A DNA stretch of 64,000 nt from Bemisia tabaci (GCF_918797505.1 NC_092798.1:10863501-10927500); one strand, 5' to 3'. Positions 45,501 through 57,981 are shown, counted from the first letter of the stretch. Numbers and translations are program-made. Notes: generated from the letters alone by a model not told the origin.

Positions 45501-47752
45501 GAAGCGTATTTTTTCATGATATTTTAGCCTTAAAGCACTGTATGAAATTTATCTCAGTGCACATGACACCACGTTAAAAAACGAACAAACGATAAACCTG
45601 AAAAAAGTATGAAAATTGTCCACCGCCTGATTGCGAGAAAAGATGTGAGCAGTCTTGAAATGAAGTTAAAGACTCCTCTTTGACCAGCAAAGTTAATAAA
45701 ATAAGCACTAAATCCACTATTCAACCTTGATTTTCGTCCTATTTTAACAGCTAGTGATGATTAATTTTGAGCAATTCTTTTCAGAGGCGGCGATGGGAGT
45801 TAAAATTGACGCCCTTGACAACCCACAAATCGACTACGTTCAGGCCATTGAAAAGTAAGTAAACGTTCCTAACTGTAAGTTACGGTTTGAGAATTTTCGT
45901 CATTAGTTTCTACGTCATCGAGGTAATAATGTAAGCAAAAGTTAACCATCGGTATAATACCTGGCTCCCCTCAGAATTTTATTTGGATAATTCCACCGCT
46001 GAAAACAGAATAACTTTGATTTATGGTCATTGTATATGATGTTTTCACTTGGTTTAATCTGTCGCTTCATTGGACATAACAGCGTAACTCCCACTTTCAC
46101 GTGAGCCTTGTAAAGCATCAAGGCATATAGGCGTTAGAGTTAAGCTTCAAGTGAAGATACGTTTTTACGTCAGCAAGGCAAAGAAGTGCGTTCATGAATC
46201 GATTACTTCAACGGCTGTTCGGTCAAGAATCAACATACATTAAGTTAAGTGTATGCCTTCGGTAGTATTGTCTGGACTTCTGGTGCTCAAACAAATAATT
46301 TCACCTCATTCCGAAGTTCGAGGTTCCAGCATCTGATAATGTTATGACGAGCAAGTATGCATGCAAAAAGTCAAGACAGAATTATACGCGAGCCTTTTCA
46401 TTATGAAATGTAACGATGCATTTGTAACACTTACTCATTTACATGCCACCAGGAACTAATATTTGAGTTCAGCGGACGCCGACTGTTATTTTGTTAGTCA
46501 ATTATTTATTTAGATTTATTTAGGAAGCAATTTCATCGACTATTTTTTTAATCCCGTCACCGATTTTGGAGATGTGCGATTTCAACTATGCGCCCACCAT
46601 ACGTCAAAGAATGAAATTAAGATTTTGCTAATCGAAGTAAGATCGCGGTTTGCGCTTCAGAGTGAGTTCGTCCATACATCACATCAAAGACAATATAGTT
46701 TGGAGACCCGGTACTGTCATCATCCCTAGAAATTACTTTTCTATGATTCCTCCTCTGCTAAATATACCAAATGTTTTTTTAATTATTCATTTTTTTCCAT
46801 GTCTTAAAATTCCAGTGTTCAGCACGCCACACTCAAGAGAATTGGGGAGCCTTGGTTCTGGAACAGTTTATTCTATTACTCTGCGACTGGTCAACAAGTG
46901 ACCAAAAGCTTGGATAAAATTTTTGAACTTGCGCACAAGGTAAATTACATTTTACACTGTTTATACATTCTATTTTCAAATGAAGGCGAGAGACTAGTGT
47001 TTTCAAAGAGTAAAACAGTGTTAGCTTTGAATTTTCGGTGGGAGAAATAAGTCGTTGATTTTTACTCGAAATAATTTAAAAAATGGGATTTATTGACAAT
47101 GCTGAAGGACGCGCTAACATCCGTCATTTTAGAGCAAATAATAAAGACGAATACTCATTATACGTGTGATTCAAACATAGATGGCAAAAGTATTTAGCTG
47201 ATCACATACATACAGCAACCAGCCATGTTTCACCATCACAACAACGTTCTCCTGTCGTATCGTGAATATACTTTTATTTTTCGATACTTCGACTTCACAT
47301 GCATAGTTTTACCGTATCAATGGTTAGAGCCGAAAATATTGCAAGTTTACAAATATCTACTCTTATTTTACTTTTTAAGTCAAAACTAACCAATAATGTC
47401 TCTAAATTTTGCCTGATTACATGCACCGAAAAAAATGTGAAGTTGATTTAACATTCTGGATGTCGTAAAAGTGTGCAAGAACTTCTAAAATGCTCAATTA
47501 CCCGAAACAGCAGTTAGTTGTTATACATCTTGGCATTGCTAAAGTAACTACTGCAGCGGGCAGTTCAGCATTTTAAAAGTTCTCGCACACTTTTTTTTTA
47601 CATCCAGAATTTTAAATCAACTTCACCTTTTTTTTCGGTGTACTTTTCAATAAAATGAAACATAATCGGAGATGTGAAGCAATGGAATGAAGATATGCGA
47701 TTTCCGACTTCACGTGTCAATATACTCTAGCAGTCAGCTTTACCTACATTTC

Positions 47753-47796
<44 letters not shown>

Positions 47797-50700
47797 ATAA
47801 TCTAATTGAAACTGAGAACCAGCCATAAATCAAAATGATCAACGTCATTTATTTGACGCATTTTATGCTCCAGCAAGGCATCGCCTTCCATTATGCATTT
47901 TTTTAGCCTTGAACCTTGGAAATGCAAACTTACTCTTTTTCCCTTACCGAATATTGAGAGGAACTAAGTGTGAGTTACGTTAGATTATGCGTGCGCTTTT
48001 AGATTTTCATGAATACATTGCAATCCGTCTGATCTCGTGGCTAATTGGGTGCTTAAGCGGTTGTTATCAACTTATGCTCCCCAAAAGTTTTTAAATCATT
48101 TAAGAATGGAAATTATTTTACCCATACTGCGGTCATAATATGCAAAGCTTTCAAGGAGTTTGCTTTGTGCAGCTTCTTTGCGTTAAGAAACCATGCTTTC
48201 GTTTCAAAAGGATTACCACAATCACATAATTGAAGTTAAACTGCTCTGGATCTAAGCCTGTGTGAGACTCAAGAATGTCTAATTTATTAGCGCCCGGGTA
48301 TTTTTGGCGTCAAAATGCTTAAGTGAACTGATCGCTTAGATTTGGCAACGGTAAAGACCCACACTCACACTATGTAGTGTTTAGTGATTCTTTATTTGAT
48401 CAAAATATTAGTTTTTCACAATACCATTATTAATTAATTTAAATATAATTATTTGGCTGAAATATGTTGTAATTAAAGCATTATTATAAAATTAAAATAT
48501 TACTGATGCAATTTGGATTTTTTAGGCGATTTTAAAGAACAAGAATAAGAGAGCTCGCCAAGTGGAAGACGAAGAAAATGGAAATGATGAAGTCAAAGGT
48601 GAGTACTCAACAAAATTTTCAAAAATATAGGGTCAATTACGTCCTTTTTACTTTAAAATCCATTTCAAAATTCGCATCAACTGATTCGTAACTTCTTAAC
48701 GGTTTTCTTTTCATGACAAAGGTTTTATTCCTTAATCCGGGCTTTAATCCTCTTCATTGCATCCCTCCATTTTCTCACGTGAATGGCAATTTAAGCCTGC
48801 GAAAAAATAAAGGAGGCACCTAAGTAACATTTTCATAATTTCGAGAGACCAAGTAAAAAATTAAGAAGTACAGGAATGTTTGTGCCCCGTGAAAAGTTTA
48901 AAATGATGTTGAGGGGTTAAAATTTGAGTTTTGATGTCAATTTTCTGTTGTGGTTGTCCTTATTTGGAGTTATGAATGTGAGACTGAATCATCCTCCATA
49001 TTGGTCGCTAAAATTTCTCGGGAACTGACCAACCTAACTACGAATCAACGCTTCACAAGATTGCCGATTATCCAAAGCCCCTTCAATTTTTGGCACGCAA
49101 CACGCACAGCCGAGAAGCACGAATAGTTATATCCAGGAGTACATGAAGATATCGTACCTTGCTGGCCGAAAACTTTGGGCGCTTAATCAAACTTGAGCCA
49201 GTTTAAATCTTGCAGTGTATGAAATGGACCGGTTACAAAACATAAATATGAATCAGCGTCCTGCGATCGTTTCAAAATATATTCAAAGAGCAAATGCTCT
49301 AACTTCATCCCCAATATTCGCCGCCAGTTTTAATTTTTGGTCCATGGAGGTATGATACCTTTTTTTATTCGATTACTTGCGATCGTTCACGAAATAAAAA
49401 TAGCTGAGCTCTTGATGACTCAAAATTCACCTATCGATCGCTGCCACGGTATAATCCAAAATTTCAAATCAAACCAAACATTGTCAAACATTGTGGTTCG
49501 ATGTTTCTGGTTTAAAAGACAAAAAATTCAGTTATAAAAGCTCTTCATATCAGTCATGTTTAGGGCACGAAAGTGACGAATTGGAGCAAAATGTTACGCA
49601 TGCTTTTTATAACACCAACAGGCTGATTATCGAAATTGATGGACAAAGCTATAGAAAAAGAAGACATAGGGAACATGCAGCGATCCTATGGGTTGAAATG
49701 GGCGATTCCTACAGGCTGAGGGAGAAAATGATGGACTAACTATAGGGTGTCTCGTAGGTTACCATAAGTTAGTCTATAACCTACCTCCTTCGTCCATTGC
49801 AACCACCCCCTTCCACCCCTTTTGTCTTCTTTATCCATAGCTTTGTCTATCAATTGCAATAAACCAACGACCCGCTGAGAGAGTTTTCCGTCAAGATCTC
49901 AAAACCCAATTTTCCCTGCTAATTCGGTGAATGCTGCTCCACTGGCAATTTGCCTCCGTAAATCAAGGTTCCTTTTCCTCATCTTAACCGGATTTTCATC
50001 AGAAACATAATAAAAATCACCATTCGGATTTGTTTCAGGAACGACGAAACCGGCTTTCCTTGATATCCTATTAGAGGCCCACGAATCTCCGACGAAGGCT
50101 TTATCAGAACAGGACCTAAGAGACGAAGTTAATACATTCATTTTTGCGGTAAGAAAACATAATGAAGGTACCATTTAATCGTATGAAAATAGCCGGTCGA
50201 CATCGAATTAAACCATTCATTTTAATGCACGTCTTCTATGTATTTGACATTTGAGGGCACACCTTCTGACCACCAAAAGCGCTTCGCGCTTATGATGTTA
50301 TGCGTTACGCTTGATTTCATATTATAGAGTAAAATTTGTTTGACTAAAATTAAAATGATTTGAGGGAAGGGCTGGTTATACAAGCAGTGTGGCGAAATAC
50401 ATGTAAACAAGTGGGAGGATTCATCAAAGATACCTCAAGTATGGTTCCCAGTTTCTTTTATTTTCTTTTAAGTAGTTGAATGCCTCAAGTTTCAAGTTAC
50501 AATTTTGTTTTTTCGAAATGTTTATAGGGGCATGACACAACGGCAACATCGATGAGTTTTTCTTTGTTTCTTCTCGGCATGCACCCGGATATCCAGGTAA
50601 GCCTGATTGTATTATTTTTTACAATTTAATTGTGATAAAAATTGCACAGACTTGCATTGCACAAAATTTCAATACAAGAAATACTCTTGTGTCGGTTATT

Positions 50701-53129
50701 TTTCCAAAAATTAGTAAATTTCCTCAAGCAAGTCGTATCAATAATTTTTGATGCCCAACTGCAAGACTCGATCGGACATTGCCTACATAGTATGATGTAT
50801 TCGAACAGACTAGAACAAAAATGTCCAAAAATTTTGAATCAAACCGGAATCACTAAGTTTTGAGGTTTTCAGTACAACACACGTAGTATTGAATCCTCTC
50901 CCCTTCTTCCTCCCTGCGTGGAAGGGATCTCCCTACATTCTCTCCGAGTAGCTTTTCCCCGCTTACTATCTAAAAAGAGAATTTTGTCATCAATTTCTAA
51001 TTTTGCTCATTTCTATTGCGTTTCATTCAGGAAAAATGCTATCAGGAACTTGATGATATTTTCCGAGGTTCAGACAGAGCACCAACGGTTGACGATTTAA
51101 AGTCTATGAAATATTTGGAACAGTGTATCAAGGAGAGTCTGCGGCTATTTCCAAGCATCCCTTTTATATTAAGAAACTGCCAAGAGGACGTTCAATTCGG
51201 TAAGGCCATAAAAGGGATTGATTAAGTACAAAATTATTAGTCCAATGCACAGTGCGTCTTTTAGTAATGGTACTTATTTTTCACAAGGCGAAGGTGCTAC
51301 ACCTAAGAATGCAGTGGGATCGATGTTTTTGGAGTCACCGAAATGCAAACTTTAACTGTCTAATAAAAAATGTAGTATTTATCTTCAGTAGTATGAGCGT
51401 AACTGGGAGAGGGCGTTGCAGGGAGTTAGCACCCAATATTTGAAAATATGAAGCAGCTCAAAACCCCTGTGAAGAGTATATGAGCATAAGCATCCCCTCT
51501 CCCCTTTCCACGAAATTTGTACAGCTCTCTGCTTGTGCCGGGTGTATATTCGCGTTAAACTTCAAATCGATAAGGGCAATTTTCCCTCTGTGCTTTGATT
51601 TTGCGAAGGAGTGTCTTGTCAGACCTCTTTCGGAAAATTATTTATCGGCCCTCATTATGCGATATTTCTAGTCCGTTGTGGGATTAATCGCAAATATGTA
51701 TTGCGAGTTTAGCTGATATGCATGAAGTGAAGATTGAAGAAAGGGGCTGAAGAAGAAAGTCGAGAACAAACCGGTTAAAATTAGCCCACCTCTAAAGGTC
51801 AATAAATAAATACATGCATGTATCTTTCAAGGCTAGTACTTTTATGAGCCGCTCCGACAAGTTTTCATGTTTAATTTTCCGATTTCAATATATTCGCAGG
51901 AAATTACACCGTTCCAGACGGCGCAACGGTGGGTCTCTCTATCTTTTGTATGCATCGGGACCCGAAATACTTTCCTAATCCAGAGATTTTCGATCCGGAG
52001 CGATTTAATAGCGAAAATTGTGTCGGTCGACATTCGTTCGCATACGTGCCTTTCGCGGCGGGATCTAGAAATTGTATAGGTAAGATTTTGAAGTCATATT
52101 TTCAGGGGCGCAGCCAAAAGGGTTTCGATTTATTACATTTAATTTTAGGTTCTGTTTCTTGCTTGGAAAATAAATGCGGCATCACTGAGAAGAAAAACCT
52201 ATAAACCGCGAATGTACGATGTTCAATATCGGCCGTGTTCTTCGGTTCGTGTAACCCCTCTCTCGATTCTAGGAACCGTATCCTCGATTCTGGGAACCGT
52301 ATCCTCGATTCTGGGAACCGTATCTTTGATTCAGGGAACAGTATCCTCGATTCTGGGAACCGTATCCTCGGTTCATGCAACCGAGCATTTAACCCGAACA
52401 GAACTAAGAAAAAGAAAAAGCTCGGTTGTATGAACACAATATACGGTTCCCAGAACCGAGAGAGCGGTCACATGAACCGAACAATACGGTCGATATTAAA
52501 CATCGCACATCCGGTTCATAGGACCGAACTTTTTTCTCGGTGAAAGACCGCAGGTTTGTTCCTTACTGAGAATGACTGATGGAAACTTTCTGAGTAAACG
52601 TTTTTGTTTTGAAAAGAAGATTCTCAAGGATAAAAACCCAGAAAACCCGAATTTGCGTCTGAGATACAAGGCGAGGAGATCGGTTAGTGTTACTCAACTT
52701 GTTTGCATCCCACACCTACCGGTTTAGGACTGATTGTGAGACGCAGACCGTGTTACGTTGCCGTTGTGATCCTAATGCAGCAGGTATGGGACGCAAAAAA
52801 AAGTGTTTCCGTCGAAATTGAAGATCTAATATTTAAGCCGATCTCAACAAAAATCGCTTTTCTGAAAAGTTTGCTTCCGTGGACTAGAAGCTCTCTCTCC
52901 TGTGACTGTCACATTTATGCAAAATGTTGTATTTACTTACTTTCCTATTACAGGCCAGAAATTTGCAATGATGGAACAAAAAGTGGTGATATCTTACATT
53001 TTGCGGAATTTTATCATCGAATCTCTTTACGGCATGGACGAAATTGAACTATCTTTCGATGTGGTAATGCGACCTAAAAAACCTCTTGATGTTAGACTCA
53101 AACCGAGAGTACAAAAAATAACTAAATAA
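42578..53129 (+). CDS. Cytochrome P450 family 4 (CYP4C-like), gene C
   Basis: A third complete member, more divergent from A and B. Exons: 42578-42752, 43090-43196, 44066-44156, 44820-45005, 45785-45854, 46816-46939, 48526-48598, 50039-50148, 50528-50596, 51031-51199, 51900-52079, 52954-53129, giving 509 aa. The intron phases are those of A and B; exon 1 is two codons longer and exon 7 one. Motifs: membrane helix in 1-22, PGPP 38-41, WHERR, EAAMG, FAGHDTT with Ala at 312, KESLR, DPERF, and [10 protein letters not shown] with Cys450. Exon 6 differs strongly at its start ([15 protein letters not shown] where A and B have AGVI...RPW), in the F-G region that usually shapes the substrate channel, so its substrate may differ. 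The first exon is too short to stand out as an open frame but is clear from homology. Confidence 0.92.
45040..45166. mobile_element. MITE, cgcctctgacgtaagggcgtatct family, intron 4 of gene C
   Basis: The left half (ttatgggcgtgcatatagta, tttccataagaacccc) is a diverged inverted copy of the right half (gggctcatgtggaaattgaa, gtacgcccttatatcagag). A further diverged relative is at about 46080-46190 in intron 5. Confidence 0.55.
46080..46190. mobile_element. Diverged relative of the same MITE family, intron 5 of gene C
   Basis: cagcgtaactcccactttca, then cgtgagcc, is mirrored by ggcgttagagttaagcttca, aagtgaagatacg and ttacgtcag. The termini are poorly preserved. Confidence 0.45.
47424..47640. mobile_element. 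MITE, caccgaaaaaaatgtgaagttg family (copy 1), intron 6 of gene C
   Basis: The left end caccgaaaaaaatgtgaagt is mirrored by cttcaccttttttttcggtg. Further in, tgatttaacattctggatgt, gtgtgcaagaacttct and aaaatgct also have mirror copies. The 217-bp element is preceded by g and followed by t. A longer relative is at 60297-61280. Confidence 0.85.
47756..47795. repeat. Poly-T tract of 40 bases
   Basis: An uninterrupted T run in intron 6 of gene C. It could be a retroposon tail on the minus strand, but I recognise no element body to its left. Its length is prone to sequencing error. Confidence 0.8.
49623..49862. mobile_element. TIR element, ctgattgttgaaattgatag family (copy 1), intron 7 of gene C
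   Basis: The left end attgatggacaaagctatag, then aagaagacata, is mirrored by gtcttctttatccatagctt and tgtctatcaattg. It shares ends and internal sequence (cctattgg-like and gtaggtta parts) with 59061-59328. Confidence 0.7.
52182..52546. mobile_element. TIR element with an internal 21-bp minisatellite, intron 11 of gene C
   Basis: The outer arms (about 52182-52282 and 52441-52546) are inverted copies; for example tgttcttcggttcgtgtaac is mirrored by cacatgaaccgaacaatacg. Five tandem 21-bp units, consensus ctcgattctgggaaccgtat plus c, fill 52262-52366. The unit is itself the inner end of the left arm. A related element (cggttctggtaaccgtact, ggttacatgaactga) occurs at about 62010-62165 in gene D. 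Confidence 0.8.
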
Positions 53130-53152
53130 AATTTAAAAAAAAAAAAAAAAAA
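53125..53152 (+). terminator. Polyadenylation signal of gene C and following A tract
   Basis: AATAAA at 53125-53130 overlaps the stop TAA at 53127-53129. A run of about 18 A residues begins at 53135. The A run is genomic and may be confused with a cDNA tail. Confidence 0.5.
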
Positions 53153-53379
53153 TCTATTCGTTAAGTTTTTATCTGGTTCCTTACTCTGTCATTCTTTTTA
53201 AGATTTTTTACTTTTCCTCATTTTTTGTTAAATGGCAACAACCTGTTCAACGAATGACCTTTTGGTAAAACGAGATTGAATGGCAAATAGATTAACTGAT
53301 CATGCCCATACAATGTAACACTAACTCATCTTACTCATCTAACTTCACATTAATCTCGATGATAGAACACAAATCGTAG

Positions 53380-53492
53380 CCCCTCTGACGTAAGGGCGTA
53401 TCTTATTTACCACGTGAGCCCTGTCTTACATACAAATCCGTGCTTTCTGGGGCTCATGCGAAAATCTAGTTACGCCCTTACGTCCGAGGAGC
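53380..53492. mobile_element. MITE, cgcctctgacgtaagggcgtatct family
   Basis: Left end ccctctgacgtaagggcgta, right end tacgcccttacgtccgagga, with gtgagccctgt mirrored by ggggctcatgcg inside. The best preserved termini of the family in this window. Confidence 0.75.
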
Positions 53493-54184
53493 GAAGAAAT
53501 CGACGGTGGAACTCCGTAACCACGTATCTTAATTTGCGACGTTGCAGACTTCCTGTCATACTTAATTTTGTGAATAGGAAACTATCAATCTCAATTTTTA
53601 TACACTAACACTTCTGTAATTATTGTTCCTCTGTGCGCGAAGGAAAGTCAGTAAAAAACTTCAAGAGATGATGTTGATTTGATCTGTTTTAAGGCAATAA
53701 AGATAAACCGCAGATTTTTAAACACTGCGAACGAGATACCTGGTTTGAAAGTTTTATGTTCCGATGAAATGCAAAATATACAGTCAAAGCCACTTTTTTT
53801 CTAAAACTTGATTTTTATTAATAAAATGGATTCGCGGCATAAGAATCGAGTCATAAGTATTTTTTATTAAATTGAGGTTCAAGTTATATTTCAGTGAAAA
53901 TTGCTTTTCACGATGTACACATTGAAACACTTATTCATCTCTTCTTTATATTTTGAAAAATTTATAAGTGCCATAATTTGCCTTCATGTAATTTTACATT
54001 TTTAAAAACGTTTTTCTACAAATAAAAAATTTCACTTGAAACTCCTCTTCCCGCGATACCACTCAATCGTTGCTCTTAAATCAATAGCCATGAATTCGTA
54101 GGAGAGGAGCGTAGCGAAACATCATTTGAAAATACAGACTTGATGAAGAATATGATAAGGATCCGCATTCCGATGGCTACTGTC

Positions 54185-56140
54185 GAAAAACGCGTATCTC
54201 CCATTGCGAGGTTGCAAAGTTCTGCCTTAAAAGAAACCTTCGTGCGCTACCCTTACAGGAAACCTTGTGTATAGCTTAAGGGAACGTTTTCGCTGAAAAT
54301 TTTCAGTAAAGAGCCTCGCCAAGTTTAGCCCCTTTTTTTTATACCCGAGTTGGTCAACCGGACAGCGCTCAAATGAAAGCCTATGGTAAGGCAAACTTCC
54401 ATGCAAAGTTTCAACTTGAAGTGACCCCTGGTTTAGGCTGTACAGCGTTGCCAATTTTCCAGTTTCATGTGCTAAAATCAAGGATATTGGACTATTAGTC
54501 CGGTGCATCAGTAGACTATTATACCCAAGTTGGTCAACGGGACAGGGCTCAAACGAAAGCTTATGGTAAGGCAAACTTCCAGGAAAAGTTTCAACTTGAA
54601 GTGAAACCTCGTTGAGGCTGTACAGCGTTGCCAATCTTCCATTTTTATGCGCTAAACTCACGAAATACTGAATCATCATGGTTCAACAGACTATTTTACC
54701 CGAGTTGGTCAACGAGACAAGGCTCAAACGAAAGCTTATGGTAAGGCAAACTTCCAGGAAAAGTTTCAACTTGAAGTGAAACCTCGTTTAGGCTGTACAG
54801 CGTCGCCAATTTTCCATTTTTATGCGCTAAACTCACGAAATACTGAATCATCATGGTTCAACAGACTATTATACCCGAGTTGGTCAACGAGACAGGGCTC
54901 AAACGAAAGCTTATGGTAAGGCAAACTTCCGGGAAAAGTTATAGCCCATGAAGGTACGTTTTCCGCCAAAAATCTCGGAAAAACCCTAATTTTATGTTAA
55001 AAAAATTAATAATAAATTGGGAACACTGCTTCGAAAAGTTCACGATGGCCTTTAGTTGCGCTTCTATTCGATCTCAGGGTAGTATTCAGCTCGTAGACCG
55101 ATGCACTAGTCTGTTTAATTATGATGCACTGGACTATTAGTCCCTTCATTTGGGCACATAAAAATGGAAAATTGGCAACGCTGTACAGCCTAAACGAGTT
55201 TTCCCTTCAAGTTGAAACTTTTCCCGGAAGTTTGCCTTACCATAAGCTTTCGTTTGAGCCTTGTCTCGTTGACCAACTCGGGTATACTAGTCTGTTGAAC
55301 CATGATGATTCAGTATTTCGTGAGTTTAGCGCATAAAAATGGAAAATTGGCAACGCTGTACAGCCTAAACGAGGTTTCACTTCAAGTTGAAACTTTTCCC
55401 AGAAGTTTGCCTTACCATAAGCTTTCGTTTGAGCCTTGCCTCGTTGACCAACTCGGGTATACTAGTCTGTTGAACCATGATGATTCAGTATTTCGTGAGT
55501 ATAGCGCATGAAAATGAAAAATTGGCGACGCTGTACAGCCTAAACGATGTTTCACTTCAAGTTGAAACTTTTCCTGGAAGTTTGCCTTACCATAAGCTTT
55601 CGTTTGAGCCTTGTCTCGTTGACCAACTCGGGTATAATAGTCTGTTGAACCATGATGATTCAGTATTTCGTGAGTTTAGCGCATAAAAATGGAAAATTGG
55701 CAACGCTGTACAGCCTAAACGAGGTTTCACTTCAAGTTGAAACTTTTCCTGGAAGTTTGCCTTACCATAAGCTTTCGTTTGAGCCCTGTCCCGTTGACCA
55801 ACTTGGGTATAATAGTCTACTTATGCACCGGACTAATAGTCCAATATCCTTGATTTTAGCACATGAAACTGGAAAATTGGCAACGCTGTACAGCTTAAAC
55901 CAGGGGTCACTTCAAGTTGAAACTTTGCATGGAAGTTTGCCTTACCATAGGCTTTCATTTGAGCGCTGTCCGGTTGACCAACTCGGGTATAAAAAAAGGG
56001 GCTAAAAAACACCACTTTTTGGCGAGGCTCTTTCTTTACCTCGCCACAAAATTTTCAGAGAGGACTTTGAGGGAATATTCCGATCCTCTTTTTTTAATCA
56101 GAGATTTTTTAACGTAGCAATGGGGATACGCATCTGCTGT
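54185..56140. repeat. Palindromic array of ~175-bp tandem units
   Basis: The left arm (about 54340-54940) holds three and a half units in one orientation. The right arm (about 55119-55992) holds five in the other. Near-unique spacer occupies about 54945-55110. Each unit carries gaaaattggcaacgctgtac, ttcacttcaagttgaaactt, tgccttaccataagctttcg and gttgaccaactcgggtat. The outermost ends (cgcgtatctcccattgcgag and gtagcaatggggatacgc) are also inverted copies, so this looks like one foldback element with expanded arms. Repeated frames (LATLYSLNEVSLQVET) exist, but the unit is not a multiple of three and the frames do not join. Confidence 0.85.
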
Positions 56141-57745
56141 CCAAGGTTTTCGATTTGATACTTTGGAGGAATAACCAGAGAAATAAGATGGTCTTAAGTA
56201 TTTCTTTCAAAGCGGAGTCTCGAACTTGATGATCAGTCAGTATTCAATTAGCTGATTTATTTCAATCGGTTTATTTTGATGACATGCAAATTGTAAAAAT
56301 GGAAGGAAAGTACTGATGCATATCATAGTATTGTACTGTACCAAAGATGACTTTAAGTAATCTGTATAAATTCTGATGTAATTTGCGAAGAATAAATGAT
56401 GTTCCATTATTCACTGTTGTTCATTTATGTTTTCAATGAGTGTTGGCATCCTCTTCTCTCCCCAAAAATAAGACAAGGTTTATAATTTCTGCGCAGGAGG
56501 CTGATTATTTAAGTTGATAGATAAAGCGATTTAGCAACACAGCGAGTCCATCTCGGACCACGGACCAATTATTAAAGCCCCCCTCCCTCAAAAATCGTCT
56601 CTTGAACTATTATTGAGCCGAATATCATCGCAGTGAGCGTCTAGTGAACGACGAGTTGGGTCGGTTCGGTTTTTGCTCAAGTGTTTTCCTCATTAAATAC
56701 ACAATAATCTCTCATTAGAAGGTGTGTTGTTTTGCGGGTGCGTACTAGATAATCAGTGTTCACCATCAAAACGGATAAACTAGTGGAAGGATAAGCACCT
56801 GGACGTAAGTACTTATGCTGAAAAGAACTGTCAATGACCAAGGTGCGAAACCATTGCGACGTTTCAAACTTCCTATCATATTTTATTTGTTTATTCAACG
56901 TATTTCCTTGATTTTTTTTTTCGGAAAAATAATCAAAGTCTTTTTGTGAAAACTTCCTTTACTTTTTCTTCTTGATGTGAAGAATATTCTGCGAGTATTT
57001 CAAGCAATAAAAATAAAGCACGCTCGTTTTTCTTACGATTAGGGCGGGAATTTTGAAACACTATAAGCAAAATACGCGCTTTTTGCATTTTCACCGTCGA
57101 AACGGATTAAATAAAAAAGGAGCTATGCACATAAGATTTGCGAGCTTCATACTTCTTTCTATTTTGATCCATTCACGCATGGTTCTTTATAGCACAAATG
57201 CGACTGATCGAGCTGCCTCACCTCGGAATAACAAATATCTAACAAAACGGAGTTACATAAAATAAATTATCATCGCGGATAAATCATAATGGAGCGTTGA
57301 TGTAACGAGATGTTCCTTATGAGATTGTGTTATCAATAACACGTGTAGTTATAATTTAAATAAGGCCGCAAATTCTCAATAGAATTGATCAGATATGTTT
57401 CAGGAATGGTTATGTTAACAAATTAAGGTTTACAGCCTTTGATTTCAGGCTGAACTTTTGCTCGGTGTGCTACAGATTGCGTGACAACCCGTGACAGGAT
57501 CTTTCCTTGTAATCTAAATTGAACGTGTAGTCGAGTAATGACACGACGTAATTTTTTCAAATAACTACCATTTGCCCTTACGATTGACGCCTCTGTGACT
57601 TTGGAATAACTTATTGCAATTTTAGGGATAATGAGCCTGTTGCAAACTTCAGCTGGAGCAATAAGAAGAGTTAAATCTTAGAGAGCATGGCTCAAAAAGC
57701 ACAACATGCGCTTGCTTATTCATCAAGATGACGTTGGGTCTATTT

Positions 57746-57981
57746 TGCCGTGCTAAGGAAGAACACTGTATGAACATTCGAGAGTTGCCAAATTGCATGC
57801 ATTTGTGAGGAAAGTTTTGCATAGTTTTTCATGAAATTATCAGATATTTTAAATTAAATTGTGAAAAAAATTGCAGTTAATAATTGCAAGCAAATATTTA
57901 CAATTTTCCCGGTAAAGACTTTTACTGACGGCTCATGGTAACATTTGAAGGCTCATGCGGCAGTTTTTTCTTAGCACGGCA
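57746..57981. mobile_element. MITE, tgccgtgc-TIR family, upstream of gene D
   Basis: Left end tgccgtgctaaggaagaaca and right end cagttttttcttagcacggc. 236 bp; the terminal eight bases are perfect complements (tgccgtgc / gcacggca). Confidence 0.8.

Noticed and set aside
52262..52366. Five regularly repeated 21-bp units, considered as a CRISPR array
   Set aside because: There are no unique spacers, the units are head-to-tail with no gaps, and the DNA is eukaryotic. It is a minisatellite inside a TIR element.
42578..53129. Gene C as a retrocopy because of the A tract just after its polyadenylation signal
   Set aside because: It has all eleven introns at the family positions, so it did not pass through a spliced RNA. 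The A tract is a coincidence or local expansion.
55121..56005. Series of ~69-aa frames with the repeated peptide LATLYSLNEVSLQVET
   Set aside because: They are translations of the 175-bp array units. The unit length is not a multiple of three, each frame ends after one unit, and the same frame exists in the inverted arm.
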